64,000 bases of DNA from Xestospongia bergquistia (GCA_963965975.1 OZ014411.1:9673501-9737500), one strand, 5' to 3'. Shown: positions 12,725 through 26,137, counted from the first letter of the stretch. Notes: generated from the letters alone by a model not told the origin. Made by a program: numbers and translations.

Positions 12725-14516
12725 ATATTTTTGACAAATGTCAAGGCATGTCAAGCAGTTGAGAGTGGATTGTCTTTGAGACAGGCAGCAGAAGAGTATC
12801 AAATTCCTAAATCTACTATTCAAGATCATGTTTCGGGAAAAGTTTTAAGTGGTAGCAAGAGTGGTCAAAAGTACCTAACAGATGAAGAAGAAGAACTGGT
12901 AACATTTTTATTGGAAACTACAAAAATAGGATTTTCACTTACAAGGAAGGAAGTGATATCGATAGTACAAGCTACAGTTGATCGAAAAGGGAGCAATGTG
13001 AGAGTTTCTAGCGGTTGGTGGGAGGGATTCAGGAAACAACATTCAGAACTTTCTCTCCGAATTACAGAGCAAATTGCTAACAATCGTGCTTCAGCCTGCA
13101 CCCCAGACGTCTTGAGTAATTATTTCGATATTTTAGAGCAAACGATTCAGGAAAACGATCTTGTTTCAAAGCCCACCCAATTGTTCAACTGTGATGAAAC
13201 TGGAATGCCACTAGATCCAATACCTCCAAAGGGTGTGACTGCTAAAGGTGTCAAACATCCAAGAGCAATAACAACTGGAAATAAAACACAGATTACAGTT
13301 CTTGCATCATGTAATGCTCCTGGATATTGCATACCACCCTTTGTGATATTTGACCAAAAGTGTCTGAAACAAGCAATGGTTGATGGAGAAGTCCCCAGGA
13401 CTATGTATGGTCTGTCAGAATCTGGGTGGATCAATAGTGAACTGTTTGATTTATGGTTTGTCCATCATTTTTTGCCTCATGCCCCAACTGTATGACCAAT
13501 TCTACTCCTACTCGATGGTCATTCTTCACACTATAATCCTTCAGTAATTAATAAGGCAGCAGAAGAGAAAGTGATCATTTTTTGTCTACCCCCACATTCA
13601 TCACATGAAACCCAGCCTCTGGATAAAGGTCCATTTGGACCATTAAAGTCTTCATGGAGGCAGGTATGCCGAAAGTTTTTAGTGGATAATCCAGGCAAGG
13701 TAGTCACAAGATTCACCTTTTCAAAACTATTTAGTGAGGCATGGGCATGTGCAATGACGATGAAAAATATTCAAGCTGGATTCAAATACACAGGAACCTA
13801 CCACTTGAACAGGGATGCTATTGTTCCATCAAGAAAAGATGCCACAAGCACACTTGCACAGCGCACAAGACTGAAATTTATACCACTATATAGCCTTGCA
13901 CGACGATACAGGCCTCCCATTACTCAAGAAGCTGTATTCACAGAAGAGGAAGAATCAAGATTTCAAAAAAGGTTTCAAGAAGGTTATGATATTACTTCTG
14001 ATGATCGTTATAACCAATGAAAAAAAAGCATCAATCAACTAATGATGGTAGTGGATTCGTTGATCAAGAGCTTGATTTGAGTTCCCAATTCTCCCACAAT
14101 GACACAGTTGCTAATGATGCCACCACTCGTATGTATTATCAATACCCACATTACCCACCAGATACTAGATACCCATATTACCCACAAGACACTCTTCCAT
14201 ATTTTCCATTTTTTGTGCCACCATTTGCTTCTCATTTTCAAAGTTGTCCTTCCACTGCAAGTGCTGAAAGTAATACGTATCCTTTTGTCTGTCATCCTCC
14301 TGAACAACCTTCACAATCTGCTGTTCTTCAAAAATCATCCATTTTTTCAAAGATTTTAGAACAAGAAAGGTCATTACCCTTTTGTAAGCTTCCAGTTATA
14401 CCACTAAAGAAGTCTGGAAAAGTCTTAACAAGTGCAGAGAATCGTATGGCAATTGAAGAAAAAGAGAAAAGGAAATTAGAAGAAATGAGAAGGAAGGAAG
14501 AAAAAAAGAAAAAGAA
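12725..14516 (+). pseudogene. Decaying pogo/Tigger-like DDE transposase
   Basis: Opens with a psq-type HTH (SLRQAAEEYQIPKSTIQDHV, about residues 14-33 counted from 12731), then a CENP-B-like HTH region (about 45-130) and a DDE_1 catalytic domain. The acidic triad is visible: D in FNCDETG (13193), D in LLLDGHSSH (13514), D in TQPLDKG (13622). The last two are separated by 35 residues. The frame is broken by a TGA at 13493-13495, just before the second catalytic strand. A second break is TGA at 14018-14020, beside an eight-A run where the reading frame also shifts. The C-terminal tail (14021-14516) is proline/tyrosine-rich, then strongly Lys/Glu-rich, and ends at a strong donor GTAAGTAT (14517). 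Both TGAs are explicable as single transitions (inference). The N-terminal start is not clear; the frame is open only a few codons above 12731. The copy should not encode active transposase. Confidence 0.88.
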
Positions 14517-14565
14517 GTAAGTATATACATAGATACTGCAACTTACACATTCTTACTTTGATTAG

Positions 14566-14638
14566 ATCAAGCTAGGATAGCTCAGTTAAAAAAGTGAGAA
14601 TGACATGCCCAAATTTTGATTCCTCAATATTGCTATAG
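14566..14638 (+). repeat. tRNA-like remnant (possible SINE fragment)
   Basis: GGATAGCTCAGTT resembles a Pol III A box, and TTTTGATTCC about 35 bases later resembles a B box. The acceptor stem cannot be closed and the anticodon arm is poor, so this is at best a tRNA-derived relic lying in the intron between the transposase tail and the next exon. Confidence 0.25.
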
Positions 14639-14927
14639 AAAGTTATTGTTCTAAAAAGTCCTGTACTGGTTCAGGCCCTATTAGCAGTTCTCAATCTACA
14701 TCAAATAATCCCACTGAAGGTAGGTATTTGCATAATTTCATCTTAAGTCTAGCACCTTTTCAACCAGTATCAATGATGGTACTGTTATATTATACTGTAA
14801 TTAGGTTGCTCATTGTTTACAATGACTGAAGAACTAGAGAACAGTTTAAATGAAGGTATAGTGTTAATTTATTGAATTAGTTTATATACCACATCAGGTG
14901 CTGCAGGTATCTCCAAGTCTCCAATAG
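14639..14927 (+). CDS. Ser-rich linker exons leading into the 22-residue repeat array
   Basis: Three small exons, all phase 1 at both ends: 14639-14719 (YCSKKSCTGSGPISSSQSTS within it), 14805-14855 (TMTEELENSLNE) and 14898-14927 (AAGISKSPIG). The last is a short form of the downstream repeat. Lengths 81, 51 and 30 nt are all multiples of three. They probably connect the transposase tail to the repeat exons, but the tail's donor at 14517 is phase 2 in its present frame. A one-base indel in the lysine run, or a separate promoter, is therefore needed. Confidence 0.55.
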
Positions 14928-14976
14928 GTTAGTTTGTCTGTTATCCTCTATATTATTCATTTGTATAATAATCAAG

Positions 14977-16016
14977 CCTCTAGTATTCAATCTCGGACAC
15001 ATTCTCGGTCTCAAAAGTCAACCACTGTCAAGTCTCCAATAGGTCAGTTTGTCTGTTATCTTTTCTATTATTCATTGTTATAATAATCTAGCCTCTAGTA
15101 CTAGGTTAGGGACATGTTCTCAATCTCAAAAGGCAACCAATGTCAAGTCTCCAATAGGTCAGTTTGTCTGTTATCTTTTTTGTTATTCATTGTTATAATA
15201 ATCTAGCCTCTAGTACTCAATCTCAGACATGTTCTCGGTCTCAAAAGGCAACCTATGTCAAATCTCCGATAGGTCAGTTTGCCTGTTATCTTTTCTATTA
15301 TTCATTCATGATTGTTATAATAATCCACCCTCTAGTACTATGTTAAGGACATGATCTCATTCTCAAAAGGCAACCACTGTTGAGTCTCCAATAAGTCAGT
15401 TTGTCTGTTATCTTTTATATTATTCGTTGTTTAAATAATCTAGTCTATGGTACTCAGTGTCAGACACATTCTCAGTCTCAAAAGGCAACCTCTGTCAAGT
15501 CTCTAATAGGTCAGTTTGTCTGTTTTCTTCTATATTATTCATTGTTATAATCTAGCCTCTGGTACTCAGTCTCGGACACATTTTAATAATCTAGCCTCTG
15601 GTACTCAGTCTCTGACATGTTCTCAGTCTCAAAAGGCAACCTCTGTCAAGTCTCCAATAGGTCAGTTTATCTGTTTTCTTCTATATTATTCATTGTTATA
15701 ATCTAGCCTCTGGTACTCAGTCTCAGACACATTCTCTTTCTCAAAAGACAACCACTGTCAAGTCTCCAATAGGTCAGCTTGTCTGTTATTATTTGTATTA
15801 TTATTGGTATAATTTAGCCTCCAGAACTATGTTATGGACACGTTGTGGGTCTCAAAAGGCAACCAATGTCAAGTCTTCAATAAGTCAGTTTATCTGTTAT
15901 CTTTTATATTATTTATAGTTATGATAATCTAGCCCCTAGTACTCAGTCTCTGACACATTCTCAGTCTCAGACACGTTCTCAATGTCAAAAGAAAACCATT
16001 GTTTAGTCTCCAATAG
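14977..16016 (+). repeat. Tandem array of 66-bp symmetric exons (22-residue Ser/Gln repeat)
   Basis: Units of about 114 bp, each a 66-nt exon plus a ~48-nt intron. Exons: 14977-15042, 15092-15157, 15207-15272, 15444-15509, 15595-15660, 15707-15772, 15818-15883 and a longer 15933-16016 (84 nt). The usual boundaries are AATCTAG|CCTCT and CCAATAG|GTCAGT. Each exon is phase 1-1 and encodes roughly ASSTQSQTHSRSQKATxVKS followed by PI. The unit at about 15328 has lost its acceptor (CCAC in place of CTAG) and contains a TGA. The unit at 15556 is truncated. The last exon contains an in-frame TAG. Because units are symmetric, skipping damaged ones preserves the frame. Expansion at the DNA level is clear because introns are as conserved as exons. 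Confidence 0.82.
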
Positions 16017-16061
16017 GTATATATAACATATATTGCTTACTTGCAATAATATTTTTTATAG

Positions 16062-16237
16062 AAAAGTACTGCATTTGCAGACAGGGGCAGTTTGGTAGAA
16101 TGATTTATTGTGACAATGCAAATTGCTCAATTGGCTGGTGTCATTTTGAATGTGCTAATCTTAAGAGAAAACCAAGAGGGACTTGGTATTGTTCTACATG
16201 TGATAATCTATCGAAAGTAGATGATCTAAACTCTTGA
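16062..16237 (+). CDS. ING-like PHD finger, terminal exon
   Basis: Phase-1 exon after TTTTTATAG, ending at TGA 16235-16237. It encodes a C4-H-C3 zinc finger: CIC, then C..C around YCDNANC, H in WCHFEC, and W-Y-C-S-T-C near the end. The layout matches the ING-family PHD. Residues that form the H3K4me3 cage in ING proteins are present: Tyr before the first CIC, Met in GRMIYC, Trp in IGWCH. The first residue beyond that Trp is Cys where ING has Phe. It follows the repeat array in the same phase, so it is probably the C-terminus of the same transcription unit as the transposase-derived exons. It could instead end an independent gene. Confidence 0.78.
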
Positions 16238-16397
16238 ATGTCATTTAATGAAACTTTTAATTGACCACCTAAAAAACTGAGTACATGTTACCATATACCT
16301 TGCATAATGTCACCTTGTCAGTTGGCATTGAACTTTTAACAGCCTTTACTTTATTATAATGTACACTACCTACCTATATGTGTTAGTGAATAATCAT

Positions 16398-16886
16398 GGC
16401 CACACCTATTCAGCTGATTTCCTGAACAACAACTTGTTTTTAAGTTTTAATTGTATGACTTTTATAGTTCACTCATTACTTGATAAAAATAGCCATAGCT
16501 TATGACTGTAGACAATATATTTAGATTATGAGACTATTATAAATAGATCAATCTATAATAATAATGGATAAAACAAATTACCTATACGAGAAGGAGACTT
16601 ATTAGTAATCAGGTATTATTCAGAATTTGAAAAATTAGTAAATATAATTTTGTTATGAATAGACTGCAGTTACAGATAGTGAAACAATAATGCAGTATTC
16701 ATTTAAAAGCAATCACATCTAATTAAATGTACAAATAAATGCCACCTTGCAAGTGTGGACGATTTTATCAACCACACCTACTCAACTAATTTTTGTCGAG
16801 AAACTCTCATCATTTAACAGAAAATAGAACTTTGAGTATACTGTTGTAGCTCAGTCAGTACTTGATAGCAACAACCATAGTTCTCT
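16398..16886 (+). repeat. Two diverged copies of a SINE-like repeat
   Basis: Segments 16398-16505 and 16770-16886 share the order CCACACCTA.TCA.CT.ATTT, then ..ACTTGATA..AA.A.CCATAG. The second copy contains TTGTAGCTCAGTCAGTAC, which resembles a tRNA A box. No clear B box or terminal simple repeat was found. The rest of 16238-17285 holds no supported gene. Confidence 0.4.
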
Positions 16887-17285
16887 TGCTCAGCTTTGTT
16901 CTTCAAGGAGTTTGAGGAACTGGATGAATTTACATGATACTCATCTGCGCACCCATGCTTCCGATTTTTTTTGGGAAAAGACTGTCGCTGATCAGAGGAG
17001 TTTTCTGAATCTTTTATAATTCCTTAAATGTGTTTTGATATCAGCGAAATTCATTTCAGTATTTTAGAAATGCCAATTCTCTTGGTAGTTTATCCTGCTA
17101 GATGCGGCCGAAAGTGATATGTCTGTTCTTGTGTAATTTACTCTACATCAGTATGTGTACTCTCCTTGTCTTGTAGAGCAAGTAAACCTGACAATAAGAT
17201 CACAATAGTAATAATATTTTATATCATTGACAGATGAAAACATACCAGAAATGACATCTTTTTGCCAATATGAAATAGAGCGTCT

Positions 17286-18427
17286 TCAAGTTGTGTCAAT
17301 GTACCACCATTCCTCTAACAAGTACTTCATCTGTTCATTAGAATCTCTTTTACTTCTGATATCAGTCAGTACAGACTGATCTATATTAAGTTGATAACCA
17401 AGTAGTTCCCAATCTTCTTGTACTGGTTGTAGAACAACTGCCAGTTTAGAAAGATAACTGACAATATCTGTGATATATGATAAATAAAGTAATGAACTGT
17501 TATATTTACAATAATAACAAACCTGTAGTCTTTTTAGAAGCCCTAGGTAAGTTCTGTTGTTTATACTCTTGTAGTTGTGTTTGGAGTGTTGTTATGATCT
17601 CTTCTTTCTCTTTAGTAACAGTGTGTAGTTTACAAGGAAGTTGAGCTATATAGTTATCTTTCTCATGTACTAAATCAAGATGACTTGTTGTAGTAGGAAC
17701 TACAATATAAAACACAATGAATATCTCATCATCTGTCACTATATGTTTTATTATATGTCAATATAACAATGGACATGTCCTCTTACTTGTCAATCTATTC
17801 ATCCATTTAGTCATCTCTCAACTATTTAGCTATCCATCCATCAATTGATATATCCATCCATTTCTCTATCTCTCTCTGTCAATACATTTTATTATTCTAT
17901 TAATTCATCTTTTATATGTCCTTGAGTCCATCCATCCATTTATATTTCCATCTGTCCATTTATCTATTATTCTATCTGATTCCTTCAATCAATCTGTCCA
18001 TTATACATTCATCTCTTGTCTCTTAATATCTTGTCCATTCATCTTTCCAATGGATAAATAACAAACTAATAAACAGTTAGATGGACATGTGGAATAATAA
18101 ATGGACAGACAAAGAGAAAGAAAAATGGATGATAGATGAATATATGAATGGATGGATTAACAGAGGAATGGACAGATAGAGATACAACACATTCATTCCC
18201 TTGTCTTTATAATGGACGGATAGACACATGAATGGATTGTCATCAAAACAAAGTCTATATAACCTATATAACTAACTACATCATAATAGTTAGGTTACCT
18301 TGTTGTCTATCTTGTTGAGATTCTAATTCTAGTAGACTTTCTTGAAGACTTTGTATGTTTTGTTGAGCAACTAAAAGATCATCTTGATAGTTAGCTTGAA
18401 AAACTTTAGCTTGAAGAGTTTGAAGAA
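17286..18427 (-). pseudogene. Coiled coil + truncated DEATH domain gene fragment
   Basis: Three minus-strand exons in matching phase 1. 18427-18299 encodes a Gln/Leu-rich coiled coil (LLVAQQNIQSLQESLLELES). 17699-17523 encodes more coiled coil (TKEKEEIITTLQTQLQEYKQ). 17467-17286 encodes a DEATH domain (WELLGYQLNID, VLTDIRSKRDSN, YLLEEWW). The domain stops at TGA 17286-17288, just after the fourth helix. Beyond it, in the next frame, a DALFHIGKK-like stretch resembles the missing C-terminal helices, so a small deletion plus frameshift is likely. The architecture resembles the coiled-coil part of the 6.6-11.6 kb gene. No 5' exons were found, because glycerol kinase sequence lies immediately upstream. 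Confidence 0.6.
17785..18240. repeat. Degenerate (TCCAT)n / (ATGGA)n arms in opposite orientation
   Basis: 17785-18050 is rich in TCCATCCATTTATC-type motifs, while 18050-18240 carries the complementary ATGGATGGAT/AATGGACAGA motifs. The two arms form an imperfect inverted arrangement that lies within an intron of the minus-strand coiled-coil fragment. Confidence 0.55.
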
Positions 18428-18536
18428 CTTTAAAAATAATAATTAATCTCATGGGATGAACCCAATAAAGAGCCTATTATTACCTATTCTCTCATCTGTC
18501 CATTTTTGTTTCTGTGTATCTATATTTATTATTAAC

Positions 18537-20753
<2,217 letters not shown>

Positions 20754-22016
20754 CTAAAACAGTATGGATAATGTGATAATAAGGATAGCTTCCCATACAG
20801 TGTATATCTATTAATTAATTAATATTAATTAATATTATTAATTATTATTAATTATCTATTAATATGTTCGAAGTCTTTTAGAAAGCATGGTGTCTCTGCA
20901 AGGTTAACGAAGATAATGGTTCCTGAGATTCATTGTGTAGAGGTTACTAATGGTAGCTATCCTAGGTTACTATGTTAAGTACTGATTTTCATTTCTATTC
21001 TAATAGGACTGGGTATACAAACAATTATGTTTTGTTACTGAACCATTCCATCTTGTCATCACTTATCAAAGACAATATTCATACTGTTCTTCTTGGCTCT
21101 CTCCTCATCTCTCGCACCAAAAGACATTGCCTCCAGGACTGTTGTCCAGACATGAATGTAGCTTGTTTTAAAGTGAGTGAACGAATCATTTAGTATTTTT
21201 ATGTCCAGACTACTTTTACAGCTGAAGAGGTGCTCAATGTTTTTGATATGATGCCACACCCACTGGACAAAAATTATTGTCTCAAATATTGATGTTATGT
21301 TTTGTTTTTATCAGGACATATATCTTGGAAATTTGAAACAATTATGTGAGTAGATGGATGGATGGATGATGGACATATATACAGTAGGATAGATAAGGTT
21401 ATTATAATTATATAGTAGTGATGACATATGGCCATTGATCATTACGTATTAACTAAGATACATATTTGTATTTGTATTTTTGTTCTAGTGATGTTCTCAA
21501 CTATTAATGGTACAACTGATGGTACATCCTCTCTTATGACTTATAGTATAAACAATTCGTTAAATTATCATCGAAGAGACTATTACAACATGTATATACT
21601 CACCAGGTCAGTATGTTTGTTATGACAATACTATATTGCCTCCAAGCATCTCTCTTACACCCACGCATACAAAATCAGGAAGTTACTGCACTATTAATTC
21701 TTTTCTACTTCATTTCATTATCACCTGTTTTCTGTATCTTTGTCTTCCAGAGGACTGGATAAAGCAAGGCACACTTTATCAAGGTACCTAAATTATTGAC
21801 ATACCCACAATCTCTGTCCAGTTTGGTCATTATTATAAACAAGTAATTATATTATTTTTGTGTATGTCAGTATACTAGTTTGTATAATATTATATGCTGT
21901 CTTTGTGTAAGTCAGTATACTATTCAGTATAAGTCTGTATAACATTGTATATTGTCTTTATGTAAGCTTATATACTCTTATGTAAAAAGTTTGTTTATCT
22001 TTAGTTTGATTTTACT

Positions 22017-22309
22017 GTAAACAAGTAATTAACATTGAACATGATATTCATAGATCGTGTGACTATTAATAAGTATATTATATATATTCCCATAGTGACT
22101 ATGAATATATAATAATATATGTGCTATGATAAACTAGATATTGTAATATGGACACCCTCAGTTACTATGAATATGTACTAAGATCAATGATGAGATAATA
22201 GCTGTTACTTATATTATTATATTTACAATACATATAGTATATTGTAATGTGTGTTCTAAATCATTAATACTAATACTACAACTGACCTCCATTGATAATA
22301 CTTCTGTTA
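22017..22309. repeat. Direct repeat copy 1 (about 300 bp)
   Basis: Closely matches 23172-23478, starting GTAAACAAGTAATTAACATT and ending TTGATAATACTTCTGTTA. The copies differ by small indels such as a short internal insertion of ATGT type. Confidence 0.85.
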
Positions 22310-23171
22310 ATAGTTCTATATGAACTTTATCTGATTATCAACATATTATGAAGTCAGATAGATTTAGCATTTATTGCATTTATTGTGGGTATAACCAGAA
22401 GTAAGTTAAGAGAATTTATTAGAATTGCCTTACCCACCTCAACCATGGAAAGTAATAAATTATGCATAATTACACGTATCAAAGATCTCAAACTATATTG
22501 TATTAAGTGATATGTATTCTTCTATGACAGTAGATAGTTGGTACTTTCTTATATGGTTCTCAAGGTAACATTGAGCATCCAATCACAGATGCTTAACCTG
22601 GGTACTTTTAAGGATGGTCTTGAGTGTATTACTGACACATTTTGACACATTACCTATTACAAATTATCCTGGGACACATGAGACATATATATATTGTCAT
22701 GGTCTTAGGGTGTCATAGAAGAATACATATCACTTAATACAATGGGATCCTTGATACATGTATATCCTGGGATGGTCCTTAAGATATCACAGAATCATTT
22801 ATACCTTAAAGTATCTCTGATAATTATAATAATAAAAGTTTCATATACTCTAATATGCTAATTTAATATATATGGATCTAGTCAATAGTTCATAATATTT
22901 GATAGTTCTTAGTATCCATCCAGGAATTATACTCAATAGATATAATGAACTGACTAAAATTAAATCAATAAAATAACTTAGTCACAATTAATACTTATTA
23001 CTGTAAAACAACAACAACATCTATTCTTACACATTTGATATTTATGCTATAGTAATAACTAGTATTAACATTAGTTTGCTAGTAATCCAATTAGGAGTGG
23101 ATGTAGAACTATTTTTGAAAGAAAGAATCAGAAATCATACTCTTATAATTTATAAAGTCAAGGACAAGTTT

Positions 23172-23478
23172 GTAAACAAGTAATTAACATTGAACATGAT
23201 ATTCATAGATCGTGTGACTATTAATAAGTATATATGAATCCATAGTGACTATGAATATATAATAATATATATGATATGATAAATGAACTAGATATTGTAA
23301 TATGGACACCCTCGGTTACTATGAATATGTACTAAGATCAATGATGAGATAATAGCTGTTACTTACATTATTATATTTACAATACACAGCATTATATAGT
23401 ATATTGTAATGTGTGTTCTAAATTATTAATACTAATACTACATGTAATAACTGACCTCCATTGATAATACTTCTGTTA
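23172..23478. repeat. Direct repeat copy 2 (about 300 bp)
   Basis: Partner of the copy at 22017-22309, 1.15 kb away in the same orientation. It ends about 20 bases before the candidate exon acceptor at 23500. Confidence 0.85.
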
Positions 23479-24224
23479 TAAAATAATATTTTATTGACAG
23501 GGCTTCCTTTGTTGTTAGTGGACATATTAGTGGGTGTGTCTACCCTCTTAACTCAATAGTCTTAGCTGAAAGACCGAGAGAATTAAAAAATGAATGGATA
23601 AATAGAGAATATGATGATATGAGATCTGTAGAAAGAAATATAAGAGAACATTAAAATGTAGGAATTATTTGTCAACTAATATATATGTATATTACATGTA
23701 TAACTACAAACTAATAGTTATGAAGTTATCTTCAGTGATATTACTGTTATAATGATCATTAAATGTTAATTGATGATCTCTTTAGCCTTTTTTATCAACC
23801 CTAACAACAAATACAAATAAATTAACTTGTATTCTCTCTCTCTTTTCCACTTTCCCAGTTCTAAAATATACAGTCTATATACTCCATTGTTAAATATCCA
23901 TGTTTATGTATACCAATAACACATATATGTCTGATCTCCTTATAAGGTCTAAATTTGTACTGTATACAATGTATCTGTGCTATAAATAGTAACATGTTAT
24001 TAATAGTAACACTTTGACAGTTATATTAATAATTAGATCTAATGCTAGTGTTACCTTTATTTAGCTAAAGCTTCATAACTTTGCAAATGTCTATAATTAT
24101 GTTATATTTTAAAGTTAAAACCTTCTATAATGCCTTTATTATTATTATCTTTTAGTTAAAGTTTCTACATCATTAAATGAACACGAAGTCATTACAATAA
24201 TTTATAAGGTCATTATTCATCATC

Positions 24225-24545
24225 TAAATGTGTCTTTACAATATAATAGGAAGTAAGTGTGATATATAATGGTTTAAATTCTCTCTATATATAATTGTTA
24301 TTGTAGGAAAAATTTATACCTATGTCTTTATGTCTTTTACAATATAATAGTTGGTAAGTGTGACATAACAATGTATAAATTCTAACTGTATTGAATGCAA
24401 AGTTTACATTTTGTTTACTCTATTATTGTTTGTTTCCATACTAATGGTGCTATTATTACTCATATTTAAATGTGTCCTTTACAATATAATAAGATCTAAG
24501 TGTGATATAACATAGTTTGAATTCTATATATAATTGTTATAATAG
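24225..24545 (+). repeat. Outlying copies of the ~136-bp splice-site satellite
   Basis: Two clear copies of ACAATATAATAG-NNN-GTAAGTGTGA and one mutated copy (ATAATAAGATCTAAGTGTGA) occur near 24245, 24350 and 24488. They lie about 19 kb upstream of the large arrays inside the ankyrin gene. Confidence 0.7.
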
Positions 24546-25564
24546 GAATAATTTATGTCTCTCTCTTTCTCTCTATCACTCATTCAATTGTCACTTTACT
24601 GGTGGTAATCAAAAGAAAATCATTAAGTGAAATATCAATAGCAGGTAATTTTAGATCTAACACTTTAAGAGACTCAGTTTCTCCGTGTCCCAGTCAAACA
24701 TCATATATAAAGTTGTTGGCATACACTCATCAGAAACTACATACTTTAATAATATTCATTGCTTTGGACAGAGAACACGAACAGAGGAATAGTAAGGCAG
24801 TGGGTAGAGTCATGTTATTAGCAAACAACATTGTAATACATGGATATAAAACAATAAAGTCAATGATTTGTTTAATGTAATGAAAGGTAGACTATCTGTC
24901 CATTAATATGACTTATGCATCCATTTAGATATTAATCCATTAATTTTATTAAACTAGTCATCCATTCATTGTTAGCATTGTCATCATTCTAACTCCATAG
25001 CAACAACACTCAGAAAATAACTAGTGATAACATTAACTATATAAACCTATATCAACACTTTCATTGTTTGATTTCCTCTCATTAACTTCATTGTTTAATT
25101 TCCTATTTTGTATTTTCCAACTAACATTATACTAAACTAAATTTTTGTGATAGATGTATTTATATATATTACAGAATATAGTATACAATACCAAAGATTA
25201 TACACTATCCTTAAAATGACAGTATAATTCTACAGTAATAACTTTGTTTTTAACATCAGCCTTAACATTTTAAAAAACATATCGTAACATCCAAAAAATA
25301 ATTGAGAGAATATTGTATTCACGGATTTGGTAAAATCAACTTTACATATTATTTTTGGGATATAAAAACAAAGATAAAGGTGTTAATATCATTATAATAT
25401 CAATCAGTACTAAATTTGGAAGAATGATGGACCACAAGAAGTTGCTAAAATTCCACTCGTCATATGATTTTCTTCAGAATATTCAGTTATCTATAACAGA
25501 AAGACACATAAACATTAATAGATCGTGTATAAATGTACATGTAAAATGTAGTCAAGTAAACAAA

Positions 25565-25880
25565 GGGTTAAGAATTCAGGATCAACTCATACATACAACA
25601 CTCGTATAAGGGGTTTGACCATTTAGGATTATATAACAGACATAGAGTATAAAGGATAATATAACAGACACAGAGGGTTAATATTTCAGAATTATACAGG
25701 GACAGAGGGTTAACAAAACAGGATAATAAAACACATATGAAGGAAACAATTATGAAACAAGGGGTTAATAATTCAATATTATACAACAGACACAGACAGA
25801 AGATTTCAAAACAAACACAGAGAGAACATTTAGGATTACTACAACACACACAAAGGAGTTAAGAATGAGAAAGGGGTTAA
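25565..25880. repeat. Degenerate ~33-bp minisatellite
   Basis: About nine imperfect units on the theme GGGTTAATAATTCAGGATTAT followed by ACAACAGACACAGA. The minus-strand open frames across this stretch are by-products of the repeat. Confidence 0.65.
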
Positions 25881-26137
25881 TGTTATATTTATGGAAGGAT
25901 CTGACATGAGGCTTAGTATTAAGATAATGAGTTGCTGTTATAAGATGTTGTACAGCGATATTTTTATGCATAGCGACCAAAAGACAAAGATGAACAAAAT
26001 GTGAGTAAAACAAGAGTACGTAATTTTTAGAAACTAATGACAAAACAATGTATGACTTGTTATAACATGTCAAAACATACCAAATGCAATTATATATATA
26101 GGTGTTTAGTTACTATGGTGATCTCCAGTACCAAAAG

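Noticed and set aside
13147-14374. Several overlapping frames on both strands
   Set aside because: Shadows of the transposase and its tail; none has family features.
14566-14638. Functional tRNA gene
   Set aside because: A/B-box-like motifs are present, but the acceptor stem does not pair and the anticodon arm is not formed.
20972-21259. N-terminal half of glycerol kinase
   Set aside because: Neither strand shows the DQGTSS-type phosphate-binding motif or other N-terminal signatures.
24602-24880. 92-codon plus-strand frame
   Set aside because: Starts at a non-ATG codon, has no recognisable motif or splice support, and is likely chance.
25568-26073. Two cysteine/valine-rich minus-strand frames
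   Set aside because: They run through a degenerate minisatellite, which creates the repeated CVCC-like residues.
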